A stretch of DNA of 64,000 bases from Streptomyces sp. NBC_01231 (lineage in GTDB: Bacteria; Actinomycetota; Actinomycetes; Streptomycetales; Streptomycetaceae). Position 1 is the stretch's first letter; each line of letters starts with the position of its first letter. Position numbers and translations under genes: made by a program. This document shows, one piece after another, positions 1-7,501 of this stretch. The notes beneath the pieces are model-generated. The model worked only from the letters and a program-made list of their open reading frames with translations. It searched no databases and was not told where the DNA came from. Location of the stretch: positions 9,362,001-9,426,000 of the forward strand of contig CP108521.1 of NCBI GenBank assembly GCA_035999765.1. The letters run 5' to 3'.

Positions 1-252
1 CTGGAACTCGGCGTGCCCGGTGAACGGATCAACACGATCATCGACTTCGCGGGCGCGGCGAAGCACGGCACCAAGGCGGAGGGCTGCGCGGCGGCGGCAA
101 GGGCCGACGTCCTGCGAGAACTTGCCACACTGCTCGCCGACGGTGATCTGGACATCCCCATCGCCCGTGTCCACCGGCTCGAGGAAGTCCGCGAAGCCTT
201 CCGAGAACTGGAACGTCGCCACACGAGGGGAAAGATCGTGCTCAAGCCCTGA
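1..252 (+). CDS. Zinc-type alcohol dehydrogenase / quinone oxidoreductase, C-terminal part
   Basis: This reading frame is open from the first base of the window, so only the last 83 residues of a longer protein are present. The sequence LELGVPGERINTIIDF followed by a C-terminal GKIVLKP is typical of the end of NADPH:quinone reductase-like members of the MDR family, where the Rossmann domain runs into the final helix and a GK-[IV]-V-L strand. The MDR family transfers hydride between NAD(P)H and carbonyl, alcohol or quinone substrates; the substrate cannot be told from this fragment. An internal GTG at position 13 could be taken as a start, but it lies inside the conserved fold. The gene ends 91 bp before the convergent iclR gene and need not belong to the salicylate operon. 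Confidence 0.7.
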   Translation: MELGVPGERINTIIDFAGAAKHGTKAEGCAAAARADVLRELATLLADGDLDIPIARVHRLEEVREAFRELERRHTRGKIVLKP

Positions 253-343
253 CGGACCCGCATCCCAGTTGATGAACCAAGTACGCGCCCCTGGGGTGAG
301 CCGGGCAGTGCGGGCCAGGGCCGTGGGCGTGCGCCGCCTTCGT

Positions 344-1117
344 TCACAACCCCTGACCGATGTCCCGCGCGGTCGCGAGCAGCGGCTGCGCCAGGTCCGC
401 GAGTCGTGCGCGGGTGCAGCGGACGGACGGTGCCGCCACGGCAACGGCGGCCACGGCGGTGCCCGTGCGGTCGCGCACGCAGCCGCCGACGGCGTGCACT
501 CCGCGCTCGCTCTCCTGGAGGTTGAGGGCGTAGCCGTGGCGGCGCACGGACACCAGCTCGTTCATCAGGCTCTCGAAGTCCTTGGGAGACCGGGCCCGGT
601 CCCCGGGGAGCCCGTTCGGGTAGAGCGCCCGGACCCGGTCCGCCGGCAGTACCGCGAGCATGGCCTTGCCGCCCGAGGTCGCGTGCGCGGGCAGCAGCGT
701 GCCGGTGCGGAAGCTGACGCGCAGCGCCTGGGGGCCCTCCACGCCGTCCAGGAAGCGGGCTCCGTTGCCCTCGAGCACCATCAGGTGGGTCGTCTCACCC
801 ACGGCGTCCGCCAGCCGTCGAAGGTGCGGGTGCGCGATGGTGATCAGGTCCGGGGGCGGGGCCGACTGGCTTCCCCTGATCGCCTGCAGAGCCGGCCCCG
901 GCCGGTACACCTTGTGGCGGTCCTGCGCCGCGAATCCCTCGAAGACGAGCATCGCCAGGATCCGGTGAGCGGTCGAGCGCGCGACGCCGAGCCGGTCGGC
1001 CACGTCCATCACTCGCAGCTCGTCGAGCTCGTGCAGCAGCCGGACGACGCGCAGGGCGTTGCCGGCGGCGCTCACGGGATACGAAGGGCTGGGCGAAGGG
1101 GCCGCTGAATTCTCCAT
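344..1117 (-). CDS. IclR-family transcriptional regulator of the salicylate/gentisate operon
   Basis: This 257-residue protein has the two-part IclR layout. A winged helix-turn-helix lies at about residues 18-80 (ALRVVRLLHELDELRVMDVA, then a recognition helix with ARSTAHRILAML), and an effector-binding domain fills about residues 95-250 (HPHLRRLADAVGETTHLMVL). It is transcribed divergently from the gentisate dioxygenase gene, with 119 bp between the two starts. Many IclR proteins regulate the neighbouring divergent aromatic operon, and gentisate or salicylate would be the obvious ligand; that is inference. A perfect inverted repeat at 1121-1144 overlaps its own upstream region, which suggests autoregulation. 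The start ATG at 1115-1117 has no strong ribosome binding site. Confidence 0.9.
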   Translation of the reverse strand: MENSAAPSPSPSYPVSAAGNALRVVRLLHELDELRVMDVADRLGVARSTAHRILAMLVFEGFAAQDRHKVYRPGPALQAIRGSQSAPPPDLITIAHPHLRRLADAVGETTHLMVLEGNGARFLDGVEGPQALRVSFRTGTLLPAHATSGGKAMLAVLPADRVRALYPNGLPGDRARSPKDFESLMNELVSVRRHGYALNLQESERGVHAVGGCVRDRTGTAVAAVAVAAPSVRCTRARLADLAQPLLATARDIGQGL

Positions 1118-1120
1118 AGA

Positions 1121-1144
1121 GGAATCCTACGCCTCAAGGATTCC
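1121..1144. promoter_or_regulatory. Candidate IclR operator (GGAATCCT-N8-AGGATTCC)
   Basis: Two perfect 8-bp arms, GGAATCCT and AGGATTCC, are separated by 8 bp. The element sits between the divergent iclR gene and the gentisate dioxygenase gene and begins 4 bp upstream of the iclR ATG, so a bound protein would cover the iclR translation start. It is the only clear perfect inverted repeat seen in this intergenic region. Binding by IclR is inferred. Confidence 0.55.
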
Positions 1145-1236
1145 GGTGAGGGGAAACGGCGGCGTAGCGTCAGGGACAGCGCGGAACGATGCGCGCCTTT
1201 TCTGGCGGTCGCCGAACACACGACGTGGAGGTTTCC

Positions 1237-2313
1237 GTGACCGACACCACCAGCGAACAGACCGAGCACAAGCTGCTCGACGAGCTGTACGCGGATTTCG
1301 AGGACGCGGGCCTGATCCCGCTGTGGACGCAGGTGGACGGCCTGATGCCGATGTCGCCGCAGCCCGCCGCGGTCCCGCACCTGTGGCGGTGGGCGGAGCT
1401 GCTGCCCATCGCACAGCGCTCCGGAGAGCTCGTACCCGTGGGACGTGGCGGCGAGCGCCGCGCCATGGCGCTGTCCAACCCCGGCCTTCCGGGCCTTCCC
1501 TACGCCACGCCGACCCTGTGGACCGCGATCCAGTACCTGGGTCCGCGTGAGGTCGCCCCCTCGCACCGGCACAGCCAGGGAGCCTTCCGGTTCGTGGTCG
1601 AAGGTGAGGGCGTGTGGACCAACGTCGACGGCGACGCGGTGGCGATGCGGCGGGGTGACCTGCTGCTCACGCCGAGCTGGGCCTTCCACGAGCACCAGAA
1701 CGTCACCGACCAGCCGATGGCCTGGCTCGACGGCCTCGACATCCCGCTCGTCTCCCAACTGGACGCCGGCTTCTTCGAGTTCGGCCCCGACGAGCTCTCC
1801 ACCCGTGCCACCCCCGAGCGTTCGCGCGGCGAGCGGCTGTGGGGGCACCCCGGGCTGCGCCCGATGGGTCTGCCCGACCAGCCCAACTCCCCACTGGGCG
1901 CCTACCGTTGGGAACACACCGACGCCGCCCTGACCGCCCAGCTGGAGCTGGAGGAGGAAGGCGTGCCCGGTGTGCTCGAACCCGGGCACGCCGGAGTCCG
2001 CTTCTCCAACCCCACCACCGGCAAGGACGCCCTGGTCACGATGCGCACCGAGATGCGCCGACTGCGGGCCGGTACGCGGACCGTCCCGGTGCGCTCGGTC
2101 GGCTCCGCGGTCTGGCAGGTGTTCGACGGCGAGGCGGTCGCCCATGTCGGCGACAAGGTCTTCGAGATCGCCAAGGGCGATCTGTTCGTCGTCCCGTCCT
2201 GGTGCGAGGTCTCCCTCACCGCCCGTACTCAGGTCGACCTTTTCCGTTTCAGCGACGAGCCCGTCTACGAGGCCCTGGGCCTCGCCCGCACCTCCCGAGG
2301 AGAACACAAGTGA
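1237..2313 (+). CDS. sdgD: Gentisate 1,2-dioxygenase (two-cupin ring-cleavage enzyme)
   Basis: This protein of about 358 residues is an Fe(II) cupin dioxygenase that opens gentisate to maleylpyruvate. The N-terminal cupin carries the metal-binding set H110, H112 and H151/H153 (SHRHSQGAFRFVVEGEG, then AFHEHQN). A second, degenerate cupin lies in the C-terminal half (FDGEAVAHVGDKVFEIAKGD). The GTG at 1237 is preferred over upstream starts because GGAGG at 1227-1231 lies 5 bases before it. It is the first gene of a six-gene operon in which nearly every junction overlaps, and its stop overlaps the next start (GTGA). The symbol follows the salicylyl-CoA pathway of Streptomyces sp. WA46; the assignment rests on family and context. 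Confidence 0.88.
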   Translation: MTDTTSEQTEHKLLDELYADFEDAGLIPLWTQVDGLMPMSPQPAAVPHLWRWAELLPIAQRSGELVPVGRGGERRAMALSNPGLPGLPYATPTLWTAIQYLGPREVAPSHRHSQGAFRFVVEGEGVWTNVDGDAVAMRRGDLLLTPSWAFHEHQNVTDQPMAWLDGLDIPLVSQLDAGFFEFGPDELSTRATPERSRGERLWGHPGLRPMGLPDQPNSPLGAYRWEHTDAALTAQLELEEEGVPGVLEPGHAGVRFSNPTTGKDALVTMRTEMRRLRAGTRTVPVRSVGSAVWQVFDGEAVAHVGDKVFEIAKGDLFVVPSWCEVSLTARTQVDLFRFSDEPVYEALGLARTSRGEHK

Positions 2314-3140
2314 AGCTCGCCACCATCCGGGTCAACGGCGGCACGCGCGCCGTCCGCATCGACGACGACAAGGCGGTGGACCTGGGCGAGAGCGACCTGG
2401 TGGCCTTCCTGCGCCACGGCGACTGGGCGGCGCGTGCCGCGGACGCCGTCGGCGAGACGTACGAAGGCGCCCTGGACTACGCCCCCGTCGTCGTCGCGCC
2501 CGAGAAGGTCGTGTGCGTCGGCCTCAACTACCGCACCCACATCCTGGAGATGGGTCGCGAACTCCCCTCGCACCCCACGCTGTTCAACAAGTACGCGCGG
2601 GCGCTGGTCGGCGCGTACGACGACGTGACCCTGCCCGCCTCCTCCACGCAGATGGACTGGGAGGCCGAACTCGGCGTCGTCATCGGGGCCGAGGTCCGGC
2701 ACGCCGATACGGAACAGGCACGGGCCGCGATCGCCGGGTACACCGTGCTCAACGACGTCACCGCCCGCGACTGGCAGTACCGCACCACCCAGTGGGACCA
2801 GGGCAAGACCTTCGAGGCCACCACCCCCATCGGACCGTGGCTGGTGACCGCCGACGACCCCGCGGTCTCCGCCCAGGGCCTGAGCCTGTCATGCGAGGTC
2901 GACGGCGACACGGTGCAGAAGGCCGACACCGGTGACCTCGTCTTCGACCCGGCCACGCTGGTCGCGTACCTGTCCGAGATCATCACGCTGGTTCCGGGTG
3001 ACGTGATCGCCACCGGCACTCCGGGCGGGGTCGGCCATGCCCGCAAGCCCGCCCGCTATCTCCAGGACGGTTCGCTCCTCGTCACCCGGATCGAGGGGAT
3101 CGGCGAGTGCCGCAACACCTGCCGCCGGGAGACGCGGTGA
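2310..3140 (+). CDS. Fumarylacetoacetate hydrolase-family protein, probable fumarylpyruvate hydrolase
   Basis: This 276-residue protein has the FAH fold. Visible hallmarks are VCVGLNYRTHILEMG at the domain entry, the metal-binding acidic pair in MDWEAELGVVIG, and the closing VIATGTPGGVG loop. In gentisate pathways this family splits fumarylpyruvate into fumarate and pyruvate, the last step, and its place between the dioxygenase and the maleylpyruvate isomerase supports that. The GTG start at 2310 overlaps the TGA of the preceding gene by 4 bp, and its own stop overlaps the next start in the same way, so translation is probably coupled. An upstream in-frame extension exists but would run inside the dioxygenase gene and is not used. 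Confidence 0.87.
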   Translation: MKLATIRVNGGTRAVRIDDDKAVDLGESDLVAFLRHGDWAARAADAVGETYEGALDYAPVVVAPEKVVCVGLNYRTHILEMGRELPSHPTLFNKYARALVGAYDDVTLPASSTQMDWEAELGVVIGAEVRHADTEQARAAIAGYTVLNDVTARDWQYRTTQWDQGKTFEATTPIGPWLVTADDPAVSAQGLSLSCEVDGDTVQKADTGDLVFDPATLVAYLSEIITLVPGDVIATGTPGGVGHARKPARYLQDGSLLVTRIEGIGECRNTCRRETR

Positions 3141-3862
3141 GCGCACACCCGGCCGCGACGCCGGAGTGGGCCGCCAAGGGCACGGCGGCCTTCGAAGCCG
3201 CCGTGCACTCGCTGACCGACCCGGGATTCGCCAGGCCCTCGTACCTGCCGGGCTGGAGCCGGGCCCACATCATCGCCCACGTCGCCCGCAACGCCGATGC
3301 GCTCGTCAACCTGCTGACCTGGGCGCGTACCGGTGTCGAGACGCCCATGTACGCGAGTGGCGACCAGCGTGCGCGCGAGATCGAGGAGGGCGCCCGGCGG
3401 CCGGCCGAAGAGCTGCGTGCGGAGCTGCTCGCGGCCGACAGCCGTCTCGGCGCGGAACTCGCCGCACTGCCGGACGAGTGCTGGGAAGCGATCGTCCGCA
3501 CCGCGCGAGGCCGTGAGGTGCCCGCCTCCCAGGTGCCCTGGATGCGGGTGCGCGAGGTGTGGGTCCACGCCGTCGACCTGAACATCGACACCACCTTCGA
3601 CGACGTCCCGCACGACGTGTGCGCCGCGCTCCTCGACGACGTGACCGCCGCCTTCCGGGCCCGCCCGGACTGCCCGCCCGTAGAACTGCGGGCCGAGGAC
3701 GCCGACCGCACCTGGCTCCTGGGCGCGCCCGGCAGCGCGGAGCCGGTCGTGGTGAGCGGTGACGCGCCCAGCCTGACCGCCTACGCGACCGGGCGCCCCG
3801 TGCCCGGCCCCCTGTACCCGACCGGCGGGGGATCCCTGCCGAAGCTGCCCGCGTGGCTGTGA
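3137..3862 (+). CDS. Maleylpyruvate isomerase, mycothiol-dependent type (DinB/MDMPI fold)
   Basis: This 241-residue protein belongs to the MDMPI/DinB-like family that uses mycothiol instead of glutathione to turn maleylpyruvate into fumarylpyruvate. The N-terminal helical bundle shows the family signature GWSRAHIIAHVARNADALVN, and a second conserved block REVWVHAVDLN carries histidine and acidic residues typical of the metal site. A GTG at 3137 overlaps the stop of the FAH gene (GTGA), which fixes the start. The three genes sdgD, FAH and this one form the complete lower gentisate pathway: ring cleavage, isomerisation, hydrolysis. Confidence 0.85.
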   Translation: MSAHPAATPEWAAKGTAAFEAAVHSLTDPGFARPSYLPGWSRAHIIAHVARNADALVNLLTWARTGVETPMYASGDQRAREIEEGARRPAEELRAELLAADSRLGAELAALPDECWEAIVRTARGREVPASQVPWMRVREVWVHAVDLNIDTTFDDVPHDVCAALLDDVTAAFRARPDCPPVELRAEDADRTWLLGAPGSAEPVVVSGDAPSLTAYATGRPVPGPLYPTGGGSLPKLPAWL

Positions 3863-3890
3863 GCGTGGCTGTGAGCGCGAAGGAAAGACG

Positions 3891-5444
3891 ATGAAAGTTG
3901 CCTGCATCGGCGCAGGTCCCGGAGGACTGTTCTTCGCCACGCTGCTGAAGCGGAGCCGGCCCGGCGCCGAGGTCGTGGTCTTCGAACGCAACCGCCCCGA
4001 CGACACGTTCGGCTTCGGAGTGGTCTTCTCCGACGCCACACTCGACGCCATCGACGCCGCCGACCCGGTTCTCAGTGAGGCGCTGGAGAAGCACGGCAGG
4101 CACTGGGACGACATCGAGGTCCGCGTGCACGGCACACGGGAGCGCGTCGGCGGCATGGGCATGGCGGCGGTGAACCGCAAGACGCTGCTGAGCCTGCTGC
4201 AGGAACGGGCCCGCGCCGAGGGCGTTCAGATGCGTTTCCAGCACGAGGTCAGCGACCCCGCCGAACTGGACGACTTCGACCTGGTCGTCGTGTGCGACGG
4301 CGCCAACAGCCGTTTCCGCACCCTGTTCGCCGACGACTTCGGACCGACCGCCGAGGTGGCGAGCGCGAAGTTCATCTGGTTCGGCACCTCGTACATGTTC
4401 GACGGGCTCACCTTCGTCCACCAGGACGGCCCTCATGGTGTCTTCGCCGCCCACGCCTACCCGATCAGCGACTCGCTGAGCACCTTCATCGTGGAGACCG
4501 ACGCCAACTCCTGGGCCAAGGCCGGTCTCGACGCCTTCGATCCGTCGACCCCGCCCGGCGCCAGCGACGAGAAGACCAAGGCCTACCTGGAGGACCTCTT
4601 CCGCGAGCAGATCGACGGCCACGCTCTGGTCGGCAACAACTCCCGCTGGGCCAACTTCGCCACCCGCAGGGCCCGTTCGTGGCGACGGGGGAAGTGGGTG
4701 CTGCTGGGCGACGCGGCACACACCGCGCACTTCTCCGTCGGGTCCGGCACCAAGATGGCCATGGAGGACGCGGTCGCGCTGGCCGAGGCGCTGGGGGAGG
4801 CGTCGCACAGCGTGCCGGAGGCACTCGAGCTGTACGAGGAGCGCCGCCGCCCCAAGGTGGAGAAGATCCAGAACTCGGCGCGGCCCAGCCTGTCGTGGTG
4901 GGAGCACTTCGGCCGCTACGTCCGCACCCTCGACGATCCGACACAGTTCGCCTTCCACTTCCTCAGCCGCAGCCTCCCCCGCGGCAAACTCGCCGTGCGC
5001 GACGCGGCGTACGTGGACCGCGTCGACGGATGGTGGCGGCAACACCACGAGACACCGCCCCTGGAGGCACCCTTCAACGCCGGCCCGTTCCGGCTTCCCT
5101 CGCGCCGCGTGACGGCCGGCGAGGACCTCCTGACCGGAACCGACGGCACCGACATCCCGATGGTCCCCTTCAGCGCTCAGTCGTCCGGCGCAGGCGTGTG
5201 GATCGACGCTCCGGACACGGAGGAGGGTCTACCGCTCGCCCTCGATCAAGTGCGTGAGGCGGCGGAAGAGGGCGTTCCGCTGATCGGCGTACGCGGTGGA
5301 ACGGCGCTGACCCGCGTGCTGATCGCGGAGGAGGCCCGGCTCGCGCACGGCCTGCCCGCCGCGATCACCGGCCCGTACGACGACGACACCGCGACCACGC
5401 TCCTGCTGTCCGGCCGCGCCGACCTCGTGGGAGGCACCAAGTGA
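3891..5444 (+). CDS. sdgC: FAD monooxygenase, probable salicylyl-CoA 5-hydroxylase
   Basis: This 517-residue protein has the class A flavoprotein hydroxylase fold. The FAD-binding GAGPGG is at residues 7-12 (start MKVACIGAGPGG), the DG-type motif is in LVVVCDGANS, and the second FAD motif GDAAHTAHFSVGSGTKMAM is near residue 273. It resembles the hydroxylases that act on aryl-CoA thioesters (salicylyl-CoA, anthraniloyl-CoA), which carry extra sequence after residue 400. Here it would make gentisyl-CoA from salicylyl-CoA. AAGGAAAG just upstream supports the ATG at 3891. Its stop overlaps the start of the CoA ligase gene. No thioesterase gene is seen in the operon for releasing gentisate. Confidence 0.85.
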   Translation: MKVACIGAGPGGLFFATLLKRSRPGAEVVVFERNRPDDTFGFGVVFSDATLDAIDAADPVLSEALEKHGRHWDDIEVRVHGTRERVGGMGMAAVNRKTLLSLLQERARAEGVQMRFQHEVSDPAELDDFDLVVVCDGANSRFRTLFADDFGPTAEVASAKFIWFGTSYMFDGLTFVHQDGPHGVFAAHAYPISDSLSTFIVETDANSWAKAGLDAFDPSTPPGASDEKTKAYLEDLFREQIDGHALVGNNSRWANFATRRARSWRRGKWVLLGDAAHTAHFSVGSGTKMAMEDAVALAEALGEASHSVPEALELYEERRRPKVEKIQNSARPSLSWWEHFGRYVRTLDDPTQFAFHFLSRSLPRGKLAVRDAAYVDRVDGWWRQHHETPPLEAPFNAGPFRLPSRRVTAGEDLLTGTDGTDIPMVPFSAQSSGAGVWIDAPDTEEGLPLALDQVREAAEEGVPLIGVRGGTALTRVLIAEEARLAHGLPAAITGPYDDDTATTLLLSGRADLVGGTK

Positions 5445-7501
5445 TCGCCCTGGACCCGCTGTTCGCACCCCGCGCCATCGCCGTGCTTGGCGCCTCCGCC
5501 ACGCCCGGCAAGCTCGGCGCGGCGATGACCGACTCCCTGGCTTCCTTCCCGGGGCCGGTCATGAAGGTCAACTCCGGCCGCCCCGACCCCGACCGGGGCT
5601 TCTTCCGCACCGTCGGCGAGGCCGCCGAAGCCCGGGGCAGCACGCCGGACCTGGTCGTCTCCTGCATTCCGGCCGCGGTGACCGCCGACGCCCTGCGCGA
5701 GGCGGCGGCCGCAGGGGCCCGCGCCGCCCTCGTGTGCGCCGGTGGGTTCGCCGAAGCCGGCGGCGACGGTGCGCTGTACCAGCAGGCGTTGGCCGAAGTG
5801 GTGCGGGACACCGGCATCCGTGTCCTCGGGCCGAACACCTCGGGCTTCCTCGTGCCCTACCGACGGCTCACGGCCAGTTTCGTTCCGGGCGTGGCCGATC
5901 TGGAACCCGGTCCGGTGGCGGTGGTGGCCGCGAGCGGCGGCGTGAACCACGCGCTGGCCTTCGCCCTGGCCGAGGCCGGCGTCGGCCTGCGCCTCGGGGT
6001 CGGCCTCGGCAACAGCCTGGACGTCACCCAGGCCGACGTCCTCAACCACCTCGCCGAGGACGACGCCATAAGGGCCGTCGCCCTGCACGTGGAGACCGCC
6101 GCGGAAGGCCGCCGCCTCACCGAGGCCGTACGCCGCCTGACCGATCGGGTCCCCGTGGTGGCCCTGGTCGTGGGCCGCAGCGACATCGGCGACTTCGCCC
6201 GCTCCCACACCGGTGCCCTGGCCACCTCCTGGCGCGTGACCAGGACGGCCCTGCGCCAGGCCGGAGCCGTCCTCGTCGACGACGAACGCGACCTCGTCGA
6301 CGCCGTCACCGCCCTCAGCCGTGTACGGCTCCCGGCGAACCCACGCCCAGGGATCGGCCTGGTCACCGCACAGGCCGGACCCGGACTGCTGCTCACCGAC
6401 GACCTGCGCTCCCACGGCATCCAGGTTCCGCCCCTGGTCGAACGGACGGTGAAGGAGCTGCGCGAGCTGCTCCCCGCCCTCACCTACCTCAACAACCCCG
6501 TCGACACCGGCCGCCCCTCGCCCGCGCTCACACAGGTCGTGGAGCGGGTCTCGGAGGATCCCGGCATCGACGTCACCGCCGTGTACGGCCTGCTGGAACC
6601 CACCGCCGTGGACCTCCCTGCCGCGCTGGCCGCCGCCCGCACCGCCACCCCACTCGTCGCCGTCGTCGGCGGACCCGTGGAGCAGGCACGGCAGACCCGC
6701 CGGGAACTCGGCGAAGCCGGCATTCCCTGCGCGGCCACACCGGCCTCCGGATCGACCATGGTGCGCGCGCTCGTCGAGGACGCGGCGGCCCGCACCCGCC
6801 CGGAGGCCACCACCGTCACCGCGCCCAGTGCACCCACCCTGCCCCCGCCGGGCCCGGTCGACGAGCACACCGCCAAGAGCGTCCTCGCGGACCTGGGCAT
6901 CCGTACACCGCTACGACGCGTGTGCGCCGCCCCCGCCGCAGCGCACGCGGCTCTCGACGAGCTCGCCGGACCGGTCGTCGTGAAGATCCTCGACGCGGCG
7001 ATCCTGCACAAGACGGAGGTCGGCGGGGTCCAGGTCGGCATCCGCACGCACCAGGAACTCGACGACGCCGTCGCCCGCATGCCCGCAAGCCCCGCACTGC
7101 TGGTCGAGCAGATGGCGCCCGCCGGCCCCGAACTCATCGTCGGCGTACGCCGCGACCCGGTCTTCGGCCCCGTGCTGGCTCTGGGCGCCGGGGGAATCGC
7201 AGCCGACATCCTCGGCGACGTCTCCCTGCGCCTCGCGCCCCTGTCCGCGCACGAGGCCGGCGCCATGCTCGACGAGCTCGCCACCCGCCAGATGTTCCTC
7301 GGCGCGCGCGGCGCCACCCCGGTCGATCGCGCGCGACTCACCCACGCATTGCTCGCGCTCTCCTCCCTCGCCGCCGACAACGCCGTGGCCGAGTGCGAGA
7401 TCAACCCCCTGCGCGTCCTGCCCGACGGCGATGTCGTCGCGCTCGACGCCGTACTGCTGCTGCGTGACCCCCGGGATCAAGGAGGATCCGACGATGCGTG
7501 A
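5441..7501 (+). CDS. sdgB: Acyl-CoA synthetase of the ADP-forming (NDP-forming) superfamily, probable salicylyl-CoA forming enzyme
   Basis: This 686-residue protein joins a CoA-binding Rossmann domain (start IALDPLFAPRAIAVLGASAT), a succinyl-CoA ligase-like domain, and a C-terminal ATP-grasp domain from about residue 465 (VVVKILDAAILHKTEVGGVQ, later ECEINPLRV). The mobile histidine loop of the family is present in ARSHTGALA near residue 256, so the phosphohistidine chemistry could be intact. In the WA46 pathway the equivalent gene is assigned to forming salicylyl-CoA after adenylation by SdgA. Having both an AMP ligase and an NDP-forming-type synthetase in one operon is unusual. The GTG start overlaps the sdgC stop. 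Confidence 0.78.
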   Translation: MIALDPLFAPRAIAVLGASATPGKLGAAMTDSLASFPGPVMKVNSGRPDPDRGFFRTVGEAAEARGSTPDLVVSCIPAAVTADALREAAAAGARAALVCAGGFAEAGGDGALYQQALAEVVRDTGIRVLGPNTSGFLVPYRRLTASFVPGVADLEPGPVAVVAASGGVNHALAFALAEAGVGLRLGVGLGNSLDVTQADVLNHLAEDDAIRAVALHVETAAEGRRLTEAVRRLTDRVPVVALVVGRSDIGDFARSHTGALATSWRVTRTALRQAGAVLVDDERDLVDAVTALSRVRLPANPRPGIGLVTAQAGPGLLLTDDLRSHGIQVPPLVERTVKELRELLPALTYLNNPVDTGRPSPALTQVVERVSEDPGIDVTAVYGLLEPTAVDLPAALAAARTATPLVAVVGGPVEQARQTRRELGEAGIPCAATPASGSTMVRALVEDAAARTRPEATTVTAPSAPTLPPPGPVDEHTAKSVLADLGIRTPLRRVCAAPAAAHAALDELAGPVVVKILDAAILHKTEVGGVQVGIRTHQELDDAVARMPASPALLVEQMAPAGPELIVGVRRDPVFGPVLALGAGGIAADILGDVSLRLAPLSAHEAGAMLDELATRQMFLGARGATPVDRARLTHALLALSSLAADNAVAECEINPLRVLPDGDVVALDAVLLLRDPRDQGGSDDA

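Noticed and set aside
20..1108. Long plus-strand open frame opposite iclR
   Set aside because: Its translation is Arg-rich low-complexity sequence without any domain, whereas the opposite strand encodes a clear IclR protein.
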